Positions 52,484 to 60,419 of a DNA stretch of 64,000 nt are shown in pieces. Below the pieces are notes generated by a model. It saw nothing but the letters and a program-made list of their open reading frames with translations, did no database searches and was not told the origin of the DNA. The first letter of the stretch is position 1; each line of letters begins with the position of its first letter. The DNA lies in NCBI GenBank assembly GCA_036389135.1, contig DASVQP010000077.1:1-64000 (forward strand). The letters are read 5' to 3'. Made by a program: the position numbers and the translations under genes. The DNA comes from Longimicrobium sp. GTDB taxonomy: Bacteria; Gemmatimonadota; Gemmatimonadetes; Longimicrobiales; Longimicrobiaceae.

Positions 52484-52711
52484 TCAGAGCCGTTCCAGCA
52501 CCCTGGCGACCCCGCGCAGTGCGCCCGCGACCGCGTGGAAGACGGGGCGCAGCACCTCGGCCGGCGACGGGATGCGGGCGTGCGAATGGTGGTGCGAGTA
52601 GGGGCCCGGCTCCGGCTCGGGCGTCATCACGCCAACGGCGGTGGGGGGAAGACGGTGCGGCGGCTCCAGCCCCCCGCTCGGCTGCGTTTCCGGCGTGAAG
52701 TCGTCGGTCAT
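52484..52711 (-). CDS. Small hypothetical protein
   Basis: 75 residues, ATG with GGGGG seven bases upstream. Pro-rich with a His-cluster (SHHHSH) and a C-terminal amphipathic helix (VLRPVFHAVAGALRGVARVLERL). No family recognised. Confidence 0.5.
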   Translation of the reverse strand: MTDDFTPETQPSGGLEPPHRLPPTAVGVMTPEPEPGPYSHHHSHARIPSPAEVLRPVFHAVAGALRGVARVLERL

Positions 52712-52926
52712 GGTGCCCCCTGGGTCGATGGACGTGGCGATCCGCCCCACCCGGTACGGCTCCCATGCCCGGCGGTTTCGCGACGCCTCTCGACCGGCGG
52801 AATGGGCGGGACGGAACTCGGCAGCCGCGTCGGATGTACAACGTTCGTTCAACTTGTGCGTACCGACGATGTAACACAGACTGTGTCAGTCGCACCACGT
52901 GTTTCTTTCTTCGCGGATGTTTTCCC

Positions 52927-53199
52927 GTGCAATCAGTCGAGTTCGCCCGGATCCCGCCCTGGGAGCAGATGCGCGCCCGCGTGGCCGCACACCTGAACGC
53001 GAATCCGTTCATCAGGGACGTCGCCGATGGGCCGTCGCTGGAAGCGAGCCGCTTCGGCGTCCGGATGCGCCTGGGCGGTGACGCCGTCTCGGTGATGCGC
53101 TTCCAGTGGTACCTCCCGCTGACCGACGAGCGCGCCCTCCGGCTCGCGTCGGACCTGGCGCTCCAGGCCCGCGGCGCACGGGACGAAGCGGCCGCGTAG
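52927..53199 (+). CDS. Small hypothetical protein
   Basis: 90 residues from a GTG (start uncertain; an in-frame ATG lies at 52969). WEQMRARVAAHLNANPFIRDVADGPSLEASRFGVRMRLGGDAVSVMRFQWYLPLTDERALRLASDLALQARG looks like a compact alpha/beta protein. No family recognised. Confidence 0.5.
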   Translation: MQSVEFARIPPWEQMRARVAAHLNANPFIRDVADGPSLEASRFGVRMRLGGDAVSVMRFQWYLPLTDERALRLASDLALQARGARDEAAA

Positions 53200-53254
53200 C
53201 CACTTCCGTCCCACCTGGCGGTTTCCCCAACCCCGTTACCGGGGAGGCAGTACC

Positions 53255-53428
53255 ATGCCCGCGTACGAATACCTTTGCGACACCTGCGGCCGCACCGCGG
53301 ACCATCTGCGCCCGCGCGTCGATCGGGACCGCCCCGCCCGCTGCGGCGACTGGGGGTGCAAGGGGCACCTGGCGCTCATCGCCCCTTTCCACTCCGCGCC
53401 CCCGCCCGCCGTACCGCCGCGTCCCTGA
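53255..53428 (+). CDS. FmdB-type zinc-ribbon small protein
   Basis: 57 residues, ATG with GGGGAGG eight bases upstream. MPAYEYLCDTCGRTADHLRPRVDRDRPARCGDWGCKGHL has the CxxC plus CGxxxC spacing of the FmdB-like regulatory zinc ribbons, and a Pro-rich tail. Function unknown, possibly nucleic-acid or protein binding. Downstream come two strong hairpins. Confidence 0.75.
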   Translation: MPAYEYLCDTCGRTADHLRPRVDRDRPARCGDWGCKGHLALIAPFHSAPPPAVPPRP

Positions 53429-53445
53429 GGCGCGCCGCCGGCACC

Positions 53446-53482
53446 GAAGCCCCTCCTCCGCCACGCGCGGGGGAGGGGCTTC
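53446..53482 (+). terminator. Hairpin after the zinc-ribbon gene
   Basis: Stem GAAGCCCCTCC (53446-53456) with the complementary GGAGGGGCTTC arm ending at 53482. No T-tract; probably assists the terminator at 53530. Confidence 0.6.
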
Positions 53483-53529
53483 GCGCGTGTGGCAAGGAGC
53501 GAACCCGAGGCACCGGGTAAGCGCTACAA

Positions 53530-53563
53530 CGCCGGGCTCGCAGATGCGAGCCCGGCGCTTTTT
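53530..53563 (+). terminator. Rho-independent terminator
   Basis: Perfect 12-base-pair stem CGCCGGGCTCGC (53530-53541) with GCGAGCCCGGCG (53546-53557), AGAT loop, then CTTTTT. Confidence 0.88.
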
Positions 53564-53582
53564 ACCCTACACTGCACAGAAT

Positions 53583-53960
53583 CTATCGCTCCCGAACCGC
53601 GCTACCATTTGCGTCGCCGGGAGGTGCCTCCTGCATGGAACTCCGGTAACGCCGCTCGTATCTCACCCACTGCGTTTTGGCGAACAACCAACCGCCGATC
53701 GGCCAGAGAACGAGGGAAGAGAGCGTGGCGAGCCAGAACCGGCGTGTACCCAGGAACAATAGGTCAGGCGGCGAGGCAGGAACATACAGGACCGGCACTA
53801 CAACCCAGCAGATTGCCCAAGTCGCCAGTCCGACGGGCAGCGCGAACCGGCGCCACCCGTATTCGACTGCAAACTTGCGGAAGCCCATCTTGCGGATTGT
53901 CGGCCATTCCGCTCGGAACTCCCGAGTCAACGGTGAAACCATCAGCCACCTCGTGATCAA
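53583..53960 (-). CDS. Small membrane protein
   Basis: 125 residues with two hydrophobic segments (about 42-58 and 72-92): VGLATWAICWVVVPVLYV and FWLATLSSLVLWPIGGWLF. A basic cytosolic end (RYERRYRSS). Lower G+C than the surrounding genes. Internal ATG codons (53942) are alternatives. No family. Confidence 0.55.
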   Translation of the reverse strand: MITRWLMVSPLTREFRAEWPTIRKMGFRKFAVEYGWRRFALPVGLATWAICWVVVPVLYVPASPPDLLFLGTRRFWLATLSSLVLWPIGGWLFAKTQWVRYERRYRSSMQEAPPGDANGSAVRER

Positions 53961-54080
53961 AGCTCCGCGGTTGCCACCGTGACGAAGGGTCGTGGGGGCG
54001 CGGATGAAAGTATATCCTCAAGCAACGTTCCGCAATAAAGTCTCAAAAGGCGCGCAGGCAACCGGCTCTTGTGATGCGCC

Positions 54081-54117
54081 CGAAGCGCCCCCGCTCAGTG
54101 CGAGCCGGGGCGCTTCG
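54081..54117. terminator. Hairpin downstream of the ADOP permease gene
   Basis: Stem CGAAGCGCCCC (54081-54091) with GGGGCGCTTCG (54107-54117). No T-tract; between converging or unrelated units. Confidence 0.5.
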
Positions 54118-54209
54118 TGAGTGCCTTCGCCAAATTCGGTTCGTCCTCCCGGAGCCTTGCGCCTCGGCCGGAGCTCAAAGGAAGCCGAGCGCGTACCGGG
54201 TCATACACC

Positions 54210-56750
54210 CTACTCCGCCCTGAGCGCCTCCGTCGGCTCGACGCGCAGGGCGCGGCGGGTGGGGACGACGCAGGCGAGCAGGCACACGCCCAGCATGAAC
54301 GCGGCGTAGCAGAGCAGGAGCGCCACCTGGCTGGCGGTGAATCCGCCGCCGGACGAGGCGAGGGCCGCGACGGCGATGACGGCTCCGCCCGCGGCGACGC
54401 CGAGGCCCACCTGCGTCAGGGGGCGGCGGAAGATGGCGGCCACTACGCGGCGGGGGCTCGCGCCCAGCGCCACGCGCACGCCGATCTCGCGCGTGCGCCG
54501 CGCGACGGTGAAGGAGAGCACCGAGTAGATGCCCGCCAGCGCCAGGAGCAGCGCGATGCCGGTGAGCGCCAGCGTGATTCTGAGCCACACCCCCAGGAAC
54601 CACAGCACCCCGCTCGTGACCTGATCCACCCGCTGCACCTCGGAGATGCGCAGCGCGGGGTCCACCGCCGTCGCGATCTCGCGGAGGCGGGGGGCCAGCG
54701 ACAGCGGGTCGCCGCGGGCGTGGAGGATGACGAAGAGCGGGCCCGTGCTTCCCGGAGCCGCCGGCAGGTAGAAGCCCGCGGCGCGGCCCTGCTGCGTCGC
54801 CGCGCCCATGCCGAGCTCGTCCACCACGCCGACGATCTCGTACCAGGGGCGCGCGTCGTCTGCCAGCGGGCCGCCGCGCTGCTCGCGGGCGAAGCGCACC
54901 CGTACGCCGACCGCGCTGCGCCCCTGGAGCACCTGGTCCACGAAGCCGCGGTCCACGATCACGGCGCGCGAGTCCGGGGCGAGGTCGCCGGGGTGGAAGC
55001 GGCGCCCGGCCAGGATGGGCGCTCGCAGCACGTCGAAGTACGAAGGATCGATCCGCGCGGTGCTCACCTCGCGCAGCGGAACGACCGCGGGTGGCGTGCG
55101 GCCCGGCGCGGGCGGCGGCTCGTCCAGCTCGACGAAGCGCTCGACGTGGCCGGTGCGCGGAAGACGGTCGACGAAGGTGACTCCGGCGACTTCGGGCTCG
55201 GCGGCGAGGCGCTGGCGCAGGGCTTCGAGCCTGGCGGTGAACTTCGCTTCGTCCGGCTTCGCGGCCGCGTCCGGCGCGTCCATCTCCAGCTGGGCGGCGA
55301 GGTACTGCTCGGCCGCAAAGCCGGCGGGGAAGGAGCGGACGCGCGCCAGCTCGCGCTGCACCACCCAGGTGACGGCCGGGAACGCGACGGTGAAGGCGAC
55401 CTGCGTGATGATGACGGCCGTCCATACGCCGCCGAAGCGCACGCCGCCGCCGCCCGCCGTCGCCTGGCGCAGGCGTCCACTGAGGCCGCGAGTGATCTTG
55501 AGCGCCGGCAGCACGCCCGCGATGGCGGCGCCCAGCAGCGTGAGCCCGCACGCGTACAGCACGGCCGCGGGCGACAGGCGCACGTCGTACCAGAAGGGGA
55601 GCCGCCCGAGGTTCCCCTCCAGGAACTCCATCCCCCAGCGCCGCAGCACGATGTACGCTGCCGTGAGGCCGACCGCGGCGGCCACGGCGCCCAGCATGAG
55701 CGCCTCCGCGAAGAGCTGCGCGACGATCCGCCCGCGAGTGGCGCCCAGAGCGCTGCGCACCACGAGCTCGGTCTCGCGCGCGGCGGCGCGGGCGAAGAGC
55801 AGCAGCGCGACGTTGCCGCAGACGAGCACCAGCAGCATCAGCACGAAGAGATTGAACGAGAGCATGAACGCCTGGTTGCTGGGCGACATCTCCGCGTACG
55901 ACGAGGTGTACGGCACCACCTGGGGGCGCAGGTGCCGGTGCGTGCCGGGGTGCTGCGCCGCCATGCGGGCGCCGAGCACCGAGAGCTGCACCCGCGCTTC
56001 TTTCCAGGAGACGCCCGGTGCCAGCCGGCCGAAGACGGTGACCGGCGGCCCGTCGCGCGGCGGCTGGTGCAGCACGTCGGTCTGGAGCGGGATCCAGGCG
56101 TCGTGCGACACGGGGAAGCCGAAGCCCTCCGGCATCACGCCGACCACCGTGGCGTACGCTTCCCCCAGCCGCACGCTGCGCCCGATCACGCCCGCGTCGC
56201 CCGCGAAGCGCGTGCGCCACACGTCGTGGCCCAGCACGACCACGGGCGGCGCGCCGGGGCGTTCGTCCGCCGGGCCCAGGACGCGGCCCAGCAGCGGGGC
56301 GCTGGGGTCGATGCGGAACGCGGTGGCGGTGATCTCCGCGACCTGCACGGGAAGCGCGTCGCCGCCGGGCGCCACGAGGTTGCGGGAATGGTCGCGGAAG
56401 GCGCCGATGTCGGTTACGGTGGTGAGCGCGTCGCGCCAGACGGCGTAGTCGCGAAGGGCGCGGGGCTCGACGACGCCCTCCTCCGCATCCCAGACGCGCA
56501 CCTGCACGATGCGATGGCCGTCCCGCAGCGGCAGGGTGGGGTGGACGAACTGCGTCACCATCTCGAAGGTGATGGCGCCCGCCCACACCGCGAACGCCAT
56601 CGCCAGCCCGCCCACGATGGTCAGCCCCGGATGCTTCACGAGCATCCGGCAGCCGAGCTTCACGTCGAGCGGCACGCCGCCGAGCCCCGTCCGCGGCCCG
56701 CGCGCGAAGAGGCGGCGGATGCGAGCCCGTAGTTCATCAGACCGGATCAT
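54210..56750 (-). CDS. Large MacB/FtsX-type ABC permease (ADOP family)
   Basis: 846 residues with two MacB_PCD plus FtsX halves, the size and layout of the duplicated orphan permeases (ADOP) known from Acidobacteria and Gemmatimonadota. A short basic N-terminus (IRSDELRARIRRLF), first membrane helix at about 42-60, periplasmic domain, then FtsX motifs (LVVRSALGATRGRIVAQLF and TREIGVRVALGASPRRVVAAIF) at the second and last helical bundles. No ATPase gene is near, which fits the orphan type. ATG overlaps the serine hydrolase-like gene's stop (ATGA), so the two are coupled. Confidence 0.9.
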   Translation of the reverse strand: MIRSDELRARIRRLFARGPRTGLGGVPLDVKLGCRMLVKHPGLTIVGGLAMAFAVWAGAITFEMVTQFVHPTLPLRDGHRIVQVRVWDAEEGVVEPRALRDYAVWRDALTTVTDIGAFRDHSRNLVAPGGDALPVQVAEITATAFRIDPSAPLLGRVLGPADERPGAPPVVVLGHDVWRTRFAGDAGVIGRSVRLGEAYATVVGVMPEGFGFPVSHDAWIPLQTDVLHQPPRDGPPVTVFGRLAPGVSWKEARVQLSVLGARMAAQHPGTHRHLRPQVVPYTSSYAEMSPSNQAFMLSFNLFVLMLLVLVCGNVALLLFARAAARETELVVRSALGATRGRIVAQLFAEALMLGAVAAAVGLTAAYIVLRRWGMEFLEGNLGRLPFWYDVRLSPAAVLYACGLTLLGAAIAGVLPALKITRGLSGRLRQATAGGGGVRFGGVWTAVIITQVAFTVAFPAVTWVVQRELARVRSFPAGFAAEQYLAAQLEMDAPDAAAKPDEAKFTARLEALRQRLAAEPEVAGVTFVDRLPRTGHVERFVELDEPPPAPGRTPPAVVPLREVSTARIDPSYFDVLRAPILAGRRFHPGDLAPDSRAVIVDRGFVDQVLQGRSAVGVRVRFAREQRGGPLADDARPWYEIVGVVDELGMGAATQQGRAAGFYLPAAPGSTGPLFVILHARGDPLSLAPRLREIATAVDPALRISEVQRVDQVTSGVLWFLGVWLRITLALTGIALLLALAGIYSVLSFTVARRTREIGVRVALGASPRRVVAAIFRRPLTQVGLGVAAGGAVIAVAALASSGGGFTASQVALLLCYAAFMLGVCLLACVVPTRRALRVEPTEALRAE

Positions 56751-57886
56751 GGCGCAGCCGGGGCGGGGGGTGCGTCGTGGACCACGGGCACGGGGGGGCG
56801 GCCGAGCGCGATGCGGCCGATGGCTTCGGTGAGGTTGATATCCGAGCTGAGGCGCCCCGTGGTGTTGGTGAACATCGTCACGGAGAGCCCTTCCGCGGGA
56901 TACCAGACGTTCTCGCCCGTGTAGCCCGGCGAGGTGCCGTCGTGCACGATGACCGTGCCGCCGCCAGGCGTGGGGCGGACGTACAGCCCCAGCCCGTACG
57001 GTACGGCCGCCGTCGCGGCCGCGCCGCGCGGCGTGATCATCGCGGCGTACGAGGCGGCGGAGAGCACCTTGCCGCCGTGCAGCGCGCGGTTCCACCGGGC
57101 GATGTCGCCGGCGCTGGAGCAGATGCCGCCCGCCAGCATCTGCGAAGGATGGATGTACGGTGCCGCGACGAGGGTGCCGGCGGGCGTGCGGTGGTACGCC
57201 TTCGCCACCCGCCCCGCCACCTCCCGGTCGCCGCACCATCCGAGCGTCGCCAGTCCCAGCGGGCGCGCGATCTCGTCGCGGAGGACGTCGCCGTACGACT
57301 TGCCGTACAGCTTCTCCACCAGCACCGCGAGAAGCATGTAACCGGTGTCGGAATAGGCGAACCCCGCCCCCGCCGGCCACCTGGGTGCAGTGGCGCGCGC
57401 GGCCATCGCGAACAGCGAGTCGCGCGGCATGTCGTCGCCCGCGCGGCTCATCACGCGCCAGTCGCGCGGCAGGGCGCCGGTGTGGTTGAGGATCTGCTCG
57501 ATGGTGATGCGGTTCCACACCGGCTTGAGGCCCGCCAGGTAGTGGCCGATGGTGTCGTTCAGCGACAGCCTTCCACGGTCCACCTGCTTGAGCAGCAGCG
57601 CGGCGGTGAACTGCTTGCTGATCGCTCCGATGCGGTACGCGGTCGAGTTGTCGGCGCGCCGCTGGGTGGCGGTGTCCGCCAATCCCCACGAGCGCTCGAT
57701 GGGGGGCTCGTCGCCGCGCGCGACTACGAGCGAGACGCCCGTGATGCCGCGGGCGAGCACCTCCGCCTGGACGAAGGAGTCGATGCTCGCGGCGAAGCGC
57801 TCCGGGCTCGGCCGCTGCGCGTGAATCGGCGAGGCGAACGGGAGGGCGAGGAGGCTCGCCAGCGCGATACGGATTGGACGTTTCAT
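56747..57886 (-). CDS. Class C beta-lactamase-fold protein with Ala in place of the catalytic Ser
   Basis: 379 residues with a signal peptide (about 1-23, SPIHAQ). The fold is clear: LVVARGDEPPIERSWGLADTAT, YRIGAISKQFTAALLLKQVDRGRLSLNDTIGHYL, LNHTGAL, FAYSDTGYMLLAVLVEKLYGKSYGDVLRDEI and HDGTSPGY. In the S-x-x-K motif the nucleophile position is Ala88 (A-I-S-K), encoded GCG, one base change from TCG; the Lys (91) is kept. The second motif is YSD, not YSN. It is therefore probably not a working hydrolase or peptidase. Coupled to the ADOP permease. Confidence 0.88.
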   Translation of the reverse strand: MKRPIRIALASLLALPFASPIHAQRPSPERFAASIDSFVQAEVLARGITGVSLVVARGDEPPIERSWGLADTATQRRADNSTAYRIGAISKQFTAALLLKQVDRGRLSLNDTIGHYLAGLKPVWNRITIEQILNHTGALPRDWRVMSRAGDDMPRDSLFAMAARATAPRWPAGAGFAYSDTGYMLLAVLVEKLYGKSYGDVLRDEIARPLGLATLGWCGDREVAGRVAKAYHRTPAGTLVAAPYIHPSQMLAGGICSSAGDIARWNRALHGGKVLSAASYAAMITPRGAAATAAVPYGLGLYVRPTPGGGTVIVHDGTSPGYTGENVWYPAEGLSVTMFTNTTGRLSSDINLTEAIGRIALGRPPVPVVHDAPPAPAAP

Positions 57887-58018
57887 GATCGTGACGGATG
57901 AAGGAATGGTCGTGCGGCTGCCGCAAATTGGAGTGCCGCGTGACATCCGGAAAGCCGCTTTTCGCCGGATGGCAGATCGGGACCGCCGAATGGCGGCGCG
58001 GGCCGTCGCGGGGATGGC

Positions 58019-59077
58019 GTGCGGGTGGGTATCATCATTCAGCGCTCCGCCATCCCCCCTTTCCCCGATACGCGATTGCTCGCTCTGCACCTGATCCAAC
58101 AGTCCGTCCGCGAAGCCGTGTCGTCGTTCACCGCGGACGAGATCGCGACCGCCGCCATCCGCATTCCCGCCGGGCTGCTGGTGGCGTTCGTCGTCAGCCG
58201 CCTGGTTCGCCGGGTACCGTGGCCGCGGCCGTTCCGCTTCCGTTTCCTGGCGATGCACGTCGCCGCCGCGCCGCTGGCCGCCGCCGCCTGGCTCCTGCTG
58301 GCGAGCGCGGGGGAGACGCTGATCTTGGGCGCCCCGTTCGTCGCGCGGCTCGAAGCCGTCCGGCGGATGGCCGGGCCAGGGAGCGAGATGCTGATCATCG
58401 GGACCTTTCTTTACGCCATCGTGGCCGGGGTGGCGCACGCCTTCGAGGGCTCCGCGCGCGCCGCCCGCGCCGAGGCCATGTCCGCGCGCACCCAGCTCGC
58501 GGCGCTGCGGGCGCAGATCCAGCCGCACTTCCTCTTCAACGCGCTGCACACGGTGGTGCAGCTCATCCCCATCGAGCCGCAGCGCGCCGCCGAGGCCGCG
58601 GAGCTCGTGGCGGACCTGCTGCGCACCACGCTGGAGGAGAAGCGCGACGAGGTGACGCTCGGCGACGAATGGAGCTTCGTGTCGCGCTACCTGGCCATCG
58701 AGCGGATCCGCTTCGGAGAGCGGCTGGCCGTGCGCTCGGAGCTCCCCGACGGCCTGCTGGGCGAGCGCGTCCCCGCATTCGCGCTGCAGACGCTGGTGGA
58801 GAACGCGGTGCACCACGGCGCCGCGCCGCGCGTGGCCGCCACGGAGATCGTGGTCAGCGCCGCGGGGAGCGCGCGTGAGCTGACGCTCTCGGTGCGCAAC
58901 ACGGGCGACGGCCCCGCCCGTGCCGCGGGGAACGGCGCGGGAACCGGGCTGGCGAGGCTGCGCGAGCGGCTGGCGGTGCTCTACGGCGGCACCGCGCGTC
59001 TGGCGTGCGGCCCGGCCGCGGACGGCGGCTACGAGGCGGTGCTGGTGGTGCCGCGGCGGCGCGGGAGGGAAGGGTGA
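58019..59077 (+). CDS. LytS/YpdA-type sensor histidine kinase
   Basis: 352 residues (start tentative, GTG at 58019 with GGGGA upstream). Three or four hydrophobic segments (about 45-65, 75-105, 125-145), then the internal-region kinase domain with the phospho-His in ALRAQIQPHFLFNALHTVVQLIPIEP and a HATPase (LQTLVENAVHHG, TGLARLRERLAVLYG). LytS-type kinases respond to envelope or membrane signals and partner with LytTR regulators; such a gene overlaps its stop (GTGA). Divergent from the ADOP/lactamase-fold unit. Confidence 0.92.
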   Translation: MRVGIIIQRSAIPPFPDTRLLALHLIQQSVREAVSSFTADEIATAAIRIPAGLLVAFVVSRLVRRVPWPRPFRFRFLAMHVAAAPLAAAAWLLLASAGETLILGAPFVARLEAVRRMAGPGSEMLIIGTFLYAIVAGVAHAFEGSARAARAEAMSARTQLAALRAQIQPHFLFNALHTVVQLIPIEPQRAAEAAELVADLLRTTLEEKRDEVTLGDEWSFVSRYLAIERIRFGERLAVRSELPDGLLGERVPAFALQTLVENAVHHGAAPRVAATEIVVSAAGSARELTLSVRNTGDGPARAAGNGAGTGLARLRERLAVLYGGTARLACGPAADGGYEAVLVVPRRRGREG

Positions 59078-59811
59078 AGGTCAGGACCTACGTGGTGGAC
59101 GACGAGCCGGTCGCGCGCGCCGGCCTGCGCGCGATGCTGCGCGCCTACGACTGGGTGGAGGTCGTGGGCGAGGCGGCGGACGGGGAGTCGGCGGTCACGG
59201 GGATACAGGCGCTGCGTCCCGAGCTCGTCTTCCTGGACGTGCAGATGCCGGGGCTGCTGGGCACCGAGGTGCTGCGCCGGCTGGAGCGGCCGCCGTTCGT
59301 CATCTTCACCACCGCCTACTCCGAGCACGCGGTGACCGCCTTCGAGCTCGGCGCGGTGGACTACCTGCTGAAGCCGTTCGGCCCCACGCGCCTGGCCGCC
59401 GCCGTGGAACGCGTGCGCGCCGCGCTCGGCGAGCCCGCGCCGGCGGACCCCATCGAGCGGCTGAGCGGCGCGCTCGGCGGCGGGCCCATCAGCAGGCTCT
59501 TCGTGCGGATCGGCGGCGCCCTCGCCGCCCTCCCGGTGGAGCGCGTCTCGTGGTTCGAGGCCGACGGCGACTACGTGATCGCCCACGACGGCAACGCCCG
59601 CCACGTGCTCCATCTCTCGCTGAGCCGCCTCGTCACCCGCCTGGACCCGCGCCGCTTCGCGCGGGTGCACCGCGCGCACATCGTGAACCTGGACCAGGTG
59701 CGCGCCTTCAGGCCCGACGCCCGCGGCAACCTGGAGGCGGAGATGCTGGACGGCGCCCGCGTGCCGGTGAGCCGCGCGCGAGCCCAGGAGATCCGCAGCT
59801 TGGGGAACTAG
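59074..59811 (+). CDS. LytTR-family response regulator
   Basis: 245 residues. Receiver domain with phospho-acceptor Asp55 (ELVFLDVQMPG) and DD at 9-10; Lys in LKPFG; then a LytTR DNA-binding domain (about 150-245) with FVRIGGALAALPVERVSWFEADGDYVIAHDG, HLSLSRLVTRLDPRRFARVHRAHIVNLDQV. It binds direct repeats, unlike winged-helix regulators. Co-translated with the LytS-type kinase (GTGA overlap), and likely to control the divergent genes or itself. Confidence 0.94.
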   Translation: MKVRTYVVDDEPVARAGLRAMLRAYDWVEVVGEAADGESAVTGIQALRPELVFLDVQMPGLLGTEVLRRLERPPFVIFTTAYSEHAVTAFELGAVDYLLKPFGPTRLAAAVERVRAALGEPAPADPIERLSGALGGGPISRLFVRIGGALAALPVERVSWFEADGDYVIAHDGNARHVLHLSLSRLVTRLDPRRFARVHRAHIVNLDQVRAFRPDARGNLEAEMLDGARVPVSRARAQEIRSLGN

Positions 59812-59830
59812 CGCGCAGAGACCGGCAGAA

Positions 59831-59917
59831 ACAGCCTCACACAGAGAACACGGAGGGAACCGCGAGCCACAGAGAAAAGGCTCTGGGTTGTTCTCTCTGT
59901 ATCTCTGTTTGAGGCAC
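59831..59917. repeat. Post-stop palindromic repeat, full copy E
   Basis: Ends CAGCCTCACACAGAGAACAC and TCTCTCTGTATCTCTGTTTG followed by AGGC. Begins 19 bases after the response-regulator stop. Confidence 0.8.
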
Positions 59918-60419
59918 GCGGTTGTCAAGTGCTGGCGCAGGAGATCCGTGGCCAGGGAAAATAGCGAGAGCTGTCCGACAATGATCCAGAAGAGGCCGTG
60001 CGCGGGCGTGGCAACCGGCACGACTCCGACAGCCTTGCTTCCGACTTACGACACACTTAGTATAGTAATAAGAGAGTGGCGCAAACGTAGCTCTCCTTTG
60101 TCGCGAGGGGTTAGAAGGCAGCGCTGCGGGTACTTCCCAGCACTTTTTACCCTGTCGGTTCACGCGCTCTGTCGACCGCGTGCCTATCCCTCTCCATGGA
60201 CTACGCTCCTACAGAGCCAAATCCGGCAGAACTCTCCAGCGCTGGTCTTCCCAATTTTCGAGTAACACGGGATCGGCGGCCCGTATGGTTCCCACCCGAG
60301 GCATGGCGGCAGTGGGCGCGTACATGGGGTCTCTCTTCGCTTGAAGGCACGCGCCGTGGCGCGCTTTCCATCGCCGCCCGGACTCCCGCGCGGTCTTACC
60401 ACCAACCCCCGCAAGGCCG
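59918..60419 (+). other. About 500-base intergenic region upstream of the Ig/PPC lipoprotein
   Basis: Lower G+C than flanking genes. Contains TTGCTT (60035-60040), 17 bases, TAGTAT (60058-60063), a possible promoter but 350 bases from the next start, and GCACTTTTTACC near 60140. Several short open frames exist on both strands without coding character. No gene called. Confidence 0.5.

Noticed and set aside
53490-53580. tRNA-like or small-RNA-like folding
   Set aside because: No T-loop consensus or acceptor arms; the structure is explained by the terminator at 53530.
54117-56732. 871-codon open frame on the plus strand
   Set aside because: Antisense to the ADOP permease; no domain, Arg/Gly/His-rich.
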